From Jiangella mangrovi (GTDB taxonomy: Bacteria; Actinomycetota; Actinomycetes; Jiangellales; Jiangellaceae), in assembly GCF_014204975.1 (NCBI RefSeq), contig NZ_JACHMM010000001.1, forward strand, positions 868,001 through 932,000: a stretch of DNA of 64,000 nt. The letters run 5' to 3'. The notes beneath the pieces were generated by a model, which made no database searches, was not told where the DNA came from, and saw only the letters and a program-made list of their open reading frames with translations. The translations under genes and the position numbers were made by a program. Below, one piece after another: positions 50,497 through 59,557 of the stretch. The first letter of the stretch is position 1. Each line of letters begins with the position of its first letter.

Positions 50497-51492
50497 ATGG
50501 CTTCCACGGACACGGCGAACAGCCCGCAGTCCCCGGCGCAGAGCGACCTCCCTCGCGGCACGCTGTCGGGTGACACTCAGACCCTCGGCGAGCGGATCAC
50601 CATCGGCGTCTTCATCGCCGTGCCGTTCGTCGCCCTCGTGGCCGCGATCCCGATCGCGTGGATGGGTGGCTATCTGAGCTGGCTCGACGTCGTGCTGGCC
50701 GTGGCCTTCTACGCGTTCACCGGCCACGGGGTCACCGTCGGCTTCCACCGGTACTTCACCCACCGGGCGTTCAAGGCGAACCGCGGCGTGAAGAACACGC
50801 TGGCCATCGCCGGCAGCATGGCCGTCGAGGGGCCGGTCATCCGCTGGGTCGCCGACCACCGCCGGCACCACAAGTTCGCCGACAAGGAGGGCGACCCGCA
50901 CTCCCCGTGGCGCTACGGCGAGACCGTGCCGGCGCTCATCAAGGGGATGTTCTTCGCCCACATGGGCTGGCTGTTCGACGTCGAGCAGACCGACGCGCGC
51001 AAGTTCGCGCCGGACCTCATCAAGGACGACGACATCCGGCGCATCAGCAAGCTGTTCCCGCTCTGGGTCGCGCTGTCGCTGCTGCTGCCGCCGATCATCG
51101 GTGGGCTGGCCACGTGGTCGTGGCACGGCGCGCTGACGGCGTTCTTCTGGGCCACGCTGGTGCGGGTCGGCCTGCTGCACCACGTCACCTGGTCGATCAA
51201 CTCCATCTGCCACGCCATCGGCGAGCGGCCGTTCGAGAGCCGCGACAAGTCCGGCAACGTGTGGTGGCTGGCGTTCCTGTCCATGGGCGAGTCCTGGCAC
51301 AACCTGCACCACGCCGACCCGACCTGCGCGCGCCACGGCGTTCTGAAGGGCCAGATCGACTCCAGCGCCCGCGTCATCTGGGCCCTCGAGAAGGCCGGTT
51401 GGGCGTGGGACGTCCGCTGGCCCAGCCCCGAGCGCATCGAGTCCAAGCGCGTCGACGACTACGGCGGCGAAGCCACGCTCATCGCCGACTGA
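50497..51492 (+). CDS. Acyl-CoA Delta9-type fatty acid desaturase
   Basis: This 331-residue membrane di-iron enzyme has the three His boxes GFHRYFTHR, DHRRHHKF and SWHNLHHAD, with helices near residues 35-75 and 185-225. The layout (a second cluster of His at HHVTWSIN) matches stearoyl-CoA desaturases such as mycobacterial DesA3. It inserts a cis double bond at C9 using electrons from an oxidoreductase not seen here. A TetR gene lies 50 bp downstream and two palindromes lie over its promoter, so the pair probably forms a lipid-responsive control loop. Confidence 0.9.
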   Translation: MASTDTANSPQSPAQSDLPRGTLSGDTQTLGERITIGVFIAVPFVALVAAIPIAWMGGYLSWLDVVLAVAFYAFTGHGVTVGFHRYFTHRAFKANRGVKNTLAIAGSMAVEGPVIRWVADHRRHHKFADKEGDPHSPWRYGETVPALIKGMFFAHMGWLFDVEQTDARKFAPDLIKDDDIRRISKLFPLWVALSLLLPPIIGGLATWSWHGALTAFFWATLVRVGLLHHVTWSINSICHAIGERPFESRDKSGNVWWLAFLSMGESWHNLHHADPTCARHGVLKGQIDSSARVIWALEKAGWAWDVRWPSPERIESKRVDDYGGEATLIAD

Positions 51493-51542
51493 GGACATTC
51501 GACGAGGTTCGCGGACCGTAACTGTCGCACCACGGGAGCATG

Positions 51543-52199
51543 ATGGGGCGCGTGACCGACGATGTCGTGACGAGGCCGCGCGCCACACCCAGCCGCGTCC
51601 GGATGACCGGCAAGCAACGCCGCGAGCAACTGCTCGACGTGGGCCGCGCCCTGTTCGCCGAGCGCGGCTACGACGGCACGTCCATCGAGGAGGTGTCGGC
51701 CCGCGCCGGCGTCTCCAAGCCGGTGGTCTACGAGCACTTCGGCGGCAAGGAGGGGCTGTACGCCGTCGTGGTCGACCGCGAGATGGAGCTGCTGCTCGAC
51801 CGCATCACGACGGCGCTCGCCTCGGCCACGCACCCGCGGGTCATCCTCGAACGCGCCGCGCTGGCCCTGCTCGACTACATCGAGACGTCCACCGACGGCT
51901 TCCGCATCCTGGTCCGCGACTCCCCGGTCGCCCACTCCACCGGCGGGTTCGCCAGCCTCATCTCCGACGCCGCCAGCCAGGTCGAGCACATCCTCGCCGC
52001 GCAGTTCAAGGCCCGCGGGTTCGCCACCAAGCACGCGCCCATGTACGCGCAGATGCTGGTCGGCATGGTCGCGCTGACGGGCCAGTGGTGGCTGGAGGTC
52101 CGCTCACCCAAGAAGGCCGACGTCGCCGCCCACCTGGTCAACCTGGCCTGGAACGGCCTGTCCGGCCTCGAGCACAAGCCCCGCCTCACCGGCGAGTGA
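51543..52199 (+). CDS. TetR-family regulator, probably of the desaturase
   Basis: This 218-residue protein has a TetR N-terminal HTH: REQLLDVGRALFAERGYDGT, then SIEEVSARAGVSKPVVYEHF near residues 45-65. The ligand-binding C-terminal domain is all helical with no assigned ligand; TetR proteins of this neighbourhood often bind acyl-CoA. ATG at 51543 is preferred (GGGAG with a 4-base gap); ATG at 51540 and GTG at 51552 are possible. Position after the desaturase and the operators upstream of it suggest autoregulated repression of lipid desaturation (inference). Confidence 0.85.
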   Translation: MGRVTDDVVTRPRATPSRVRMTGKQRREQLLDVGRALFAERGYDGTSIEEVSARAGVSKPVVYEHFGGKEGLYAVVVDREMELLLDRITTALASATHPRVILERAALALLDYIETSTDGFRILVRDSPVAHSTGGFASLISDAASQVEHILAAQFKARGFATKHAPMYAQMLVGMVALTGQWWLEVRSPKKADVAAHLVNLAWNGLSGLEHKPRLTGE

Positions 52200-52218
52200 T
52201 GGTGAAGCGGCCGGGCAC

Positions 52219-52944
52219 CTAGAGGCAGATCTCGATCCCCAGCAGGACCACGCAGACCAGCGAGCCGTCGTCGTCATCGTCGTCCGTGGGCGGCTCCGAC
52301 GGCGGCGACGGCTTCGGGGTCTCCGACGGGGTCGGCTCGGGCGACGCGGGGGGCTTCGGCGGCTTCGGTGTGGCCGACGGCTCCGGCTCCGGCTCGTCCG
52401 ACGGCGTTCCGGGCGACGACGGCGACGGCTGCGGCTCGTCGTCCTCACCGGGCGGCGACGGCGGGTCGTCGGGCCGGCCGGGGGTCTCGCCCGCCGGGGG
52501 GTCCTGCGGCGCGTCGTCCGGCGATCCGGGCGGTCGCTGCGACGGCGACCCCGGCGGCTCGTCGGCGCTGCCGGCGCCACCGTCATCGGACGGCGACCCG
52601 GACCCCGTCGGGCCCCCGGCCGAGGTGGGCGAGGGGTCCGACGACAGGCCGTCCACACCGGGCCGACCTGCCGTCGGCTGGGGTGACGGGGTGCCCGTGG
52701 CGGACATCGGCGCCGGCTCCTGAGGCGTACGCGCGCCCCCGTCCCGATCCTGGAACCCCGGATACTGCCCCTCCGAGTCATCCGGTGTCCCGTCGCGCCT
52801 GGAGGCCGCCGGCTCCCCTTGGTCGGCCACGACGGCGGCGACCGGGACGGCGAGCGCGGCGAGCGCGACGAACTTCAGGACGTGCCGGCGGACGCGCTGC
52901 AGCCCCAGGACGGCGCCGCTGGGCGCCCGTTTGTGTCCCCCCAC
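52219..52944 (-). CDS. Pro/Ser/Asp-rich secreted or anchored protein with an unusual Cys tail
   Basis: This 241-residue protein has a hydrophobic segment near residues 22-40 (LKFVALAALAVPVAAVVA) that acts as signal or anchor, then a long Pro/Ser/Gly/Asp/Glu-rich disordered region with PEP/PSP repeats, typical of wall-spanning stalks. It ends with six Asp followed by GSLVCVVLLGIEICL, a short hydrophobic strand pair with two Cys. There is no LPXTG. The GTG start is part of GTGGGGGG and lies eight bases after a TACCTT -10, so it may be leaderless. I do not recognise the family. Confidence 0.6.
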   Translation of the reverse strand: MGGHKRAPSGAVLGLQRVRRHVLKFVALAALAVPVAAVVADQGEPAASRRDGTPDDSEGQYPGFQDRDGGARTPQEPAPMSATGTPSPQPTAGRPGVDGLSSDPSPTSAGGPTGSGSPSDDGGAGSADEPPGSPSQRPPGSPDDAPQDPPAGETPGRPDDPPSPPGEDDEPQPSPSSPGTPSDEPEPEPSATPKPPKPPASPEPTPSETPKPSPPSEPPTDDDDDDGSLVCVVLLGIEICL

Positions 52945-53031
52945 GAGAGGAGAAGGTAGCGTCCGGCGATCACTCTGCGTGGCGTTTTGGCGGAACTCGT
53001 GCCGATGCGCTGCTGTTTGGCCGGAAGGACG

Positions 53032-54066
53032 TCACTGTGCGTGGCTTCGCAACGGCTCGCCGACGTCGTGCATGTGCCGCAGCGCGATGCGGTAGGACTC
53101 GATCAGCCCGGTCTCCGCGTACGGCACGCCCAGCTCCGCACAGTACTGCCTGACGATCGGCTTCGCCTTCCGGAGGTTCGGCGTCGGCATGTTCGGGAAC
53201 AGGTGGTGCTCGATCTGGTGGTTGAGACCGCCGAGCGCGACGTCCATGACCGGACCGCCGCTGACGTTGCGCGAGGTCAGCACCTGCTTGCGCAGGTAGT
53301 CCAGCTCGTCCTCCTCAGTGAGCGTCGGCATGCCCTTGTGGTTCGGCGCGAAGGTGCAGCCGAGGTAGATGCCGAACAGCGCCTGGTGCAGGACGACGAA
53401 CGCGAGCGCCTTGCCGGGCGGCAGCACGGCGAGCACCAGCGCGAGGTAGCCGGCGAAATGGGCGAGCAGCAGGCCGAGCTCGAGCCGTCGCCGCTTCAGC
53501 CGCGGGTCGAGCGTCGCGCGGACGCTGGCGACGTGCAGGTTGAACCCCTCGAGCGTGAGGAGCGGGAAGAACAGGAACGCCTGCCGCGCGGCGATGATCC
53601 GGGTCAGCCCCGATGCCCTGCCCGCCTGCCGCTCCGACCAGACGAGGATGTCCGGCGACACGTCGGGGTCGAGCTCCTCGTGGTTGGGGTTGGCGTGGTG
53701 ACGGGTGTGCTTGTCCATCCACCAGCCGTAGCTCATGCCGATGCCGAGGTTGCCGGCGATGCGCCCGGCGATCTCGCTGGGCCGGCGACGGCGGAACACC
53801 TGCCGGTGGGCGAGGTCGTGGGCGACCAGCGCCACCTGGGCGAACACCACAGCGAGGACGGCCGCGAAGAGCAGCGTCCACCACGAGTCGCCGACGGCGG
53901 CGAAGCCGCTCCACGCCGCCCCGTAGGCCACGGCGACGAGGCCGATGCGGGCGGCGTAGTAGCCGGGCCGGCGGTCCAGCAACCCGGCGTCGGCGATCTT
54001 CCGGGACAGCCGGGCGTAGTCGCTGCCGGGGCGCGGAGCAGCGGGGATGTCGGTGTCGGTGGTCAT
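53032..54066 (-). CDS. Front-end type fatty acid desaturase
   Basis: This 344-residue membrane desaturase has His boxes in VAHDLAHRQVF, DKHTRHHANPNH and NHQIEHHLFP. The Q in the last box is typical of Delta5/Delta6-type front-end enzymes, but no N-terminal cytochrome b5 is fused. Hydrophobic helices lie near residues 40-90 and 195-240. The ATG at 54066 follows GAGGATCG. It stands alone between a secreted protein and tam. With the Delta9-type enzyme 2 kb away it points to membrane-lipid tuning. Regiospecificity is not certain. Confidence 0.88.
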   Translation of the reverse strand: MTTDTDIPAAPRPGSDYARLSRKIADAGLLDRRPGYYAARIGLVAVAYGAAWSGFAAVGDSWWTLLFAAVLAVVFAQVALVAHDLAHRQVFRRRRPSEIAGRIAGNLGIGMSYGWWMDKHTRHHANPNHEELDPDVSPDILVWSERQAGRASGLTRIIAARQAFLFFPLLTLEGFNLHVASVRATLDPRLKRRRLELGLLLAHFAGYLALVLAVLPPGKALAFVVLHQALFGIYLGCTFAPNHKGMPTLTEEDELDYLRKQVLTSRNVSGGPVMDVALGGLNHQIEHHLFPNMPTPNLRKAKPIVRQYCAELGVPYAETGLIESYRIALRHMHDVGEPLRSHAQ

Positions 54067-54152
54067 GGTTCGATCCTCGGAGCCGAGGGTGCCCCGGCGA
54101 CATCCCGGCACCACCCCGCTTCGCCCGGGGGACAGCCCCACCCCGGGCGCGC

Positions 54153-54920
54153 TCAGGCGGGCTTGCGGCCGACGGCGAAGATCCGGCGGTACGGCAGCAC
54201 GGTCCCGTGCGCGCCGGGCGGGTAGGCACCCCGCAGCAGGTCGCGGTACTCGCCGACGAAGGTGTCTCTGTCGGCGTCGGACAACGCGGCGAGGTACGGC
54301 CGCAGCCCCGTCCCGCTCATCCACTCCAGCACGGCGTCCTCGCCCTGGAGCAGCTGGACGTAGGTGGTCTCCCACACGTCGGCGCCGAACCCGAGGTCGA
54401 GCAGCGCGTCGAGGTAGGCGACCGGCTCATGCGCCGACGGACGCTCGAGGTCGTGCAGCTCGGGCCACCGGTCGCCGGCGGCCAGCTCGCGCAGCAGGAC
54501 GTGCGCCGGCTCGGCGAAGTTGCCCGGGATCTGGAAGGCGAGCCAGCCGCCGTCGGCGACGTGTCCGGCCAGCCGGGGCAGCAGCGCGAGGTGCCCGGGC
54601 ACCCACTGCAGCGTCGCGTTGCTGAGCAGCACGTCGACGGGGCGCGACGGCGTCCAGTCGCGCAGGTCGGCGTGGACGAACTCGACCCCGGCGGGCGGGT
54701 CGGCCGGCGTCGCGGCGATCATCTCCGCGGACGCGTCGACGCCGACGACGTGCGCGCCCGGCCACCGCTGCGCCAACCCCACGGTGAGCGTGCCCGGCCC
54801 GCAGCCGAGGTCGGCCACCTCGGCGACGGTCCCGGGCTCGGCGCGCACCTGGGCGATGAGGTCGGTGAACGGCCGGGCCCGCTGGCTCGCGAAAGTCAGG
54901 TAGCGGTCCGGATCCCACAT
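54153..54920 (-). CDS. tam: Trans-aconitate 2-methyltransferase
   Basis: This 255-residue class I methyltransferase matches Tam: MWDPDRYLTFASQRARPFTD at the start, ADLGCGPGTLTVGLAQRWPG (motif I), DVLLSNATLQWVPGHLALLP and GGWLAFQIPGNFAEPAHVLL. Tam methyl-esterifies trans-aconitate, an inhibitor of aconitase. It is divergent from the MarR gene; the 94-bp gap contains paired palindromes, so the MarR protein probably controls both. No start ambiguity: the family begins with W-D-P at this point. Confidence 0.9.
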   Translation of the reverse strand: MWDPDRYLTFASQRARPFTDLIAQVRAEPGTVAEVADLGCGPGTLTVGLAQRWPGAHVVGVDASAEMIAATPADPPAGVEFVHADLRDWTPSRPVDVLLSNATLQWVPGHLALLPRLAGHVADGGWLAFQIPGNFAEPAHVLLRELAAGDRWPELHDLERPSAHEPVAYLDALLDLGFGADVWETTYVQLLQGEDAVLEWMSGTGLRPYLAALSDADRDTFVGEYRDLLRGAYPPGAHGTVLPYRRIFAVGRKPA

Positions 54921-54938
54921 CGTGCGGCCCTCCCAGAA

Positions 54939-54987
54939 ATCTTGACGTCGAGATAACCGAATCAGACCGCTCTCTCGACGTCAAGAT
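54939..54987. promoter_or_regulatory. Paired MarR-type operators between tam and marR
   Basis: ATCTTGACGTCGAGAT (54939-54954) and TCTCGACGTCAAGAT (54973-54987) are inverted copies; the 15-bp outer match is perfect and each site is itself a near-palindrome centred on GACGTC. The sites lie between the divergent tam ATG and the MarR -10 (TAGAGT, 55003-55008). Confidence 0.7.
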
Positions 54988-55014
54988 GCTTGGCCGACAC
55001 CGTAGAGTCGGACC

Positions 55015-55515
55015 ATGGCGCAGGACGAGGTCGACCGGCTGACCGAGGCGTGGCGGCACGAGCGGCCCGACCTCGACGTCAGCCCCATGGAGGTGCTCTC
55101 GCGCGTCAGCCGGCTGGCCCGGCACCTCGACCGCGAACGCCGGGCCGCGTTCGCCGAGCACGGCCTCGAGCCCTGGGAGTTCGACGTGCTCGCGGCGCTG
55201 CGCCGGGCCGGCGAGCCGTACGAGCTGTCCCCCGGCGTCCTGCTCGGCCAGACGCTGGTCACCAGCGGCACCATGACCGCGCGGGTCGACAAGCTCACCG
55301 CCCGCGGGCTGGTGAGCCGCCGCCGCGACGAGGACGACCGCCGCGCCGTCCGGGTCCGGCTCACCGAGTTCGGCAAGAAGTCCGTCGACGCCGCCCTCGA
55401 GGGGCTGCTCGCGAACGAGCGGAGGCTGCTGGTCGGGCTCGACACCGAGGAGCGCAAGCGGCTCGGCGACCTGCTGCGCACGCTCGTGCTCCCCTTCGAC
55501 GACGCACCGAGCTGA
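55015..55515 (+). CDS. MarR-family regulator
   Basis: This 166-residue protein has the MarR winged helix: FDVLAALRRAGEPYELSPGV, LLGQTLVTSGTMTARVDKLT (recognition helix) and GLVSRRRDEDDRRAVRVRLT (the wing). MarR dimers sense small phenolic or aromatic ligands or oxidants. The ATG at 55015 is six bases from the TAGAGT -10 and so leaderless. Its own gene and tam flank the paired operators at 54939-54987, implying control of both. The ligand is unknown. Confidence 0.9.
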   Translation: MAQDEVDRLTEAWRHERPDLDVSPMEVLSRVSRLARHLDRERRAAFAEHGLEPWEFDVLAALRRAGEPYELSPGVLLGQTLVTSGTMTARVDKLTARGLVSRRRDEDDRRAVRVRLTEFGKKSVDAALEGLLANERRLLVGLDTEERKRLGDLLRTLVLPFDDAPS

Positions 55516-55610
55516 CTGTTCCGTCACCGAATGGGCTGATCTCCTTTCCTCGTGGGACTCATCACCGCTTCTGACCCTGCGGTCGGCCGTTGGTTAGGCT
55601 GACGTCGACC

Positions 55611-56852
55611 ATGGGCTCCGCACTGCGCTCCCCCCGCAGCCACCGCGCCTGGATCACGGCGGTGGCTGCCCTCGTCGTGCTCGGGTCCGGGGCGCTGCTG
55701 CCGGCCGGAGCAGCGACGGAGACGCCTGCGGCCTCCGAGCCGGGCAGCCCGACGCCGGCGCCGTCGCCCACCGTCCTCGAACCGCCGGCCGACTCCCCGG
55801 TCGACGAGATCGTCGGCGGCGAGGATCTGGCGGCCACCGGGATACCGCTGGTGTCGCCGTCGGCGCCGCCGCTGCCGTCGGTCGACGCGCAGGCCTGGCT
55901 GGTCGCCGACGCCGAGTCCGGCGACGTGCTCGCCGCGTACAGCCCGCACGAGCGCCGTCCCCCGGCCAGCACGCTCAAGCTGCTGACGGTGCTGGCCGCC
56001 GGCGCCTCGCTCGACCCCGAGGAGACCTACGTCGCCACCGAGGCCGACACCTCGGTCGAGGGCAGTCGCGTCGGCATCGTCGCCGCCCAGACCTACACCG
56101 TCGACCAGCTGCTGCACGGCCTGCTGCTGGCGTCGGGCAACGACGCCGCGCACGCCCTCGCCGAGGCGGCCGGCGGGCTCGACGAGACCGTCGACGAGAT
56201 GAACGACGAGGCCCGCCGGCTCGGCGCGTTCGACACCAGGGCCGCCACGCCGCACGGCCTCGACACGCCCGGCCAGCTGTCGTCGGCGTACGACCTCGCG
56301 CTCATCGGCCGCGAGGCGCTGGACGACGAGACCATCACCCGGCTGGCCGGCACGCCCGTCTACGACTTCCCCGGCACCGACGGCGCGACCTTCCAGATCC
56401 AGAACCAGAACCGGCTGCTCGGCTCGTACGAGGGCGCCATCGGCCTGAAGACCGGGTTCACGACGCTGGCCGGGCACACGTTCGTCGGCGCGGTCGAGCG
56501 CGACGGCCGGCTGCTCATCGCGACGATCCTCGGGTCCGAGGGGCGGGCCGAGGATGCCGCGGCCGCCCTGTTCGACTGGGCCTTCGCCGCTCCGGAGGCG
56601 CCGGCGGTCGGCCACCTCGTCGCGCCCGACGAGGTCGAGACCATGGTCACCGAGGCATCCGACGACGGCGACATCATCGGCCGCAACCCGCTCGAGGACT
56701 ACGAGGACGTGCTCAGCAGTCCGGGCGGCAGCTCCCAGGGCGTGCCGACGGTGGTCTGGCTCAGCCTCGCCGCGGCGGCGCTGGCCGGCGGGCTCGGCTT
56801 CGCCCTGCGCCGACGCCGTCCCAAGACGACGGGCCGCTACTCCTCGAAGTGA
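55611..56852 (+). CDS. D-alanyl-D-alanine carboxypeptidase (peptidase S11)
   Basis: This 413-residue protein has a signal peptide (hydrophobic residues ~15-35), a Pro-rich linker, and the DD-peptidase domain with S-x-x-K in STLKLLTVLAAG (Ser120, Lys123), S-G-N at 175-177 and K-T-G at 280-282 in IGLKTGFTTLAG. A C-terminal helix near 385-405 (VVWLSLAAAALAGGLGFALR) followed by basic residues anchors it with the catalytic domain outside. It trims the terminal D-Ala from peptidoglycan stem peptides. A TTAGGCT -10-like element lies ten bases before the ATG. Confidence 0.92.
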   Translation: MGSALRSPRSHRAWITAVAALVVLGSGALLPAGAATETPAASEPGSPTPAPSPTVLEPPADSPVDEIVGGEDLAATGIPLVSPSAPPLPSVDAQAWLVADAESGDVLAAYSPHERRPPASTLKLLTVLAAGASLDPEETYVATEADTSVEGSRVGIVAAQTYTVDQLLHGLLLASGNDAAHALAEAAGGLDETVDEMNDEARRLGAFDTRAATPHGLDTPGQLSSAYDLALIGREALDDETITRLAGTPVYDFPGTDGATFQIQNQNRLLGSYEGAIGLKTGFTTLAGHTFVGAVERDGRLLIATILGSEGRAEDAAAALFDWAFAAPEAPAVGHLVAPDEVETMVTEASDDGDIIGRNPLEDYEDVLSSPGGSSQGVPTVVWLSLAAAALAGGLGFALRRRRPKTTGRYSSK

Positions 56853-56864
56853 CGGCGTCGCCGG

Positions 56865-57911
56865 TCAGTCGTCGTGCCGGCGCAGCGCCGACGTCGCCGT
56901 GCGGGCGGCCCGGGTGGCGAAGATCGCCAGCGCGAGGCCGGCCGCACCGAGCACGGCACCGGCGGCCACCCCCGTCGCGCGGACCTGGCCGGGCGTCAGC
57001 ACGTCGGCCGGAGACGGCACGGCCGGCTGGACGCCGCGGGTCTGCGACTGCAGCGCCCGCGTGCTCTCCGCCCGCTCGTTCGCCTCGAGCTGGTCGATGG
57101 CGCTCTCGGCCGTGATGGCGGCGGCCACCATGAGCAGCCGGGTCACCAGGTAGATCCAGGCCAGCATGGCCAGGGGCGTGGCGAACGCCGCGTAGGAGTT
57201 CTGCGTCGCCGTGCCGACGACGTACTGGACGAGGAACTGCTTGAGCGCCTCGAAGACGACGGCGCTCAGCAGGGACACCACGGCGAGGTTGCGCCACGGC
57301 ACGACGATGCGCGGCAGCCCGGCCAGCAGGTAGGCGAACAGCGCCGTGCTGGCGCCCACCGACACCAGGCCGCTGATCAGCCGGAGCAGCCAGCCGCCGC
57401 TGCCGAACCCGAGCCAGTCGAGCACGTCGCCGGCGAAGGAGATGAGCACGACGCTGGCGCCGGACGACACCAGGATCAGCAGGCCGAGCCCGGCCAGCAC
57501 CGCGATGTCCCAGGCCTTGCGCACCACGATGTTGCCGGGCTGGTCGTCGAGGCCCCACATGGACCGGACCGCGGCACGGACGGAGTCGACCCAGCCGAGG
57601 CCGGTGAAGAGCAGGACCAGCGCACCGATGACCCCGACCGTCCCCGCGTTCTCGTGGAAGGTCGACACGTTGACGTTCAGGCCCGGCAGGTTCTCGTTGA
57701 CGATGTCCTGCACGCGCTCGACCCCCGACGGCCCCGCGACGGCGCTCACGATGGCCGCCGACAGCACCAGCAGGGGGAACAGCGACACGAACCCGTAGAA
57801 ACTGGACGCGCCGGCCAGTCGGTTGCCCCGCAGGTCGCCGTAGCGTTTCCAGGCGCGCAGTGGGAGGGTCAGCTGCAACCGCGCCCACACCGTGCGGAGC
57901 CGGGCGATCAC
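56865..57911 (-). CDS. YihY/BrkB-family membrane protein
   Basis: This 348-residue protein has six membrane helices and the YihY landmarks RLAGASSFYGFVSLFPLLVL near the start, VGVIGALVLLFTGLGWVDSV and ATPLAMLAWIYLVTRLLMVA, then a C-terminal extra helix and an Arg-rich tail. The family's function is unsettled (once called ribonuclease BN by error); roles in envelope stress and lipid transport are proposed elsewhere. The GTG at 57911 overlaps the stop of the RNA-ligase-like gene (GTGA), so it is cotranslated with it and likely with trpS. Confidence 0.88.
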   Translation of the reverse strand: MIARLRTVWARLQLTLPLRAWKRYGDLRGNRLAGASSFYGFVSLFPLLVLSAAIVSAVAGPSGVERVQDIVNENLPGLNVNVSTFHENAGTVGVIGALVLLFTGLGWVDSVRAAVRSMWGLDDQPGNIVVRKAWDIAVLAGLGLLILVSSGASVVLISFAGDVLDWLGFGSGGWLLRLISGLVSVGASTALFAYLLAGLPRIVVPWRNLAVVSLLSAVVFEALKQFLVQYVVGTATQNSYAAFATPLAMLAWIYLVTRLLMVAAAITAESAIDQLEANERAESTRALQSQTRGVQPAVPSPADVLTPGQVRATGVAAGAVLGAAGLALAIFATRAARTATSALRRHDD

Positions 57912-58459
57912 ACGCGGGCTGCCTCTCCCGTCAGGACGAAGTCGCGTTCGCGGCGCCAGTAGCCGTCGTCGCCGTGCTCGTAGAGGCTGAACGCGGCGAC
58001 GTCGAAGCCGGCGTCGTAGCCCGCCAGGGTGTCGAAGGCGTTGTCCATGGCCTCTTCGGACACGTGGTGGGCGACGGTGACGTGCGGGTGGTACGGGAAC
58101 GACAGCTCGACGTCGAGCGGGCCGGTGCGGATGGCGTCGGACAGCCGCTCGCACGCGGAGATGCCCTGCGCCAGCGCCACGAACACCACGGGCGACACGG
58201 GCAGGAAGGTGGCGGTGCCGCGCAGGTGCACCCGAAAGGGCGCGAACCGGCTGGCGACCTTGTCGAGGTGCTCGTACAGGCCGGAGCGGTCGGCGTCGGC
58301 GATGACCCTGGGCGGCAGCAGCGTGATGTGCGCCGGAATGGCGTCGGCGAGAGGGTCGCCGAACGAGCGCCGCCAGTCCTGCAGCTCGCTGCCGTAGGGC
58401 TCCGGAATGGGGACGGCCAGTCCGATGGTCTGGCCGGCGGGCCGGGAGTCGACTGTCAC
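57908..58459 (-). CDS. 2'-5' RNA ligase-like / cyclic phosphodiesterase protein (2H family)
   Basis: This 183-residue protein has two H-x-T/S-x motifs of the 2H phosphoesterase superfamily: PAHITLLPPRVI near residue 50 and HPHVTVAHHVSEE near residue 128. Enzymes of the family hydrolyse 2',3'-cyclic phosphates or ligate RNA ends. The chosen GTG (58459) lies 4 bp after the trpS stop and the gene overlaps yihY at its 3' end. The natural substrate is unknown. Confidence 0.85.
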   Translation of the reverse strand: MTVDSRPAGQTIGLAVPIPEPYGSELQDWRRSFGDPLADAIPAHITLLPPRVIADADRSGLYEHLDKVASRFAPFRVHLRGTATFLPVSPVVFVALAQGISACERLSDAIRTGPLDVELSFPYHPHVTVAHHVSEEAMDNAFDTLAGYDAGFDVAAFSLYEHGDDGYWRRERDFVLTGEAARV

Positions 58460-58463
58460 AGGG

Positions 58464-59486
<1,023 letters not shown>

Positions 59487-59557
59487 TCAGTCACTGCGCG
59501 GCGGGACACGCCGGTGCGCCGTTACGCCCGCCTGGGCCGGTCCCTAGCATGCATCGC

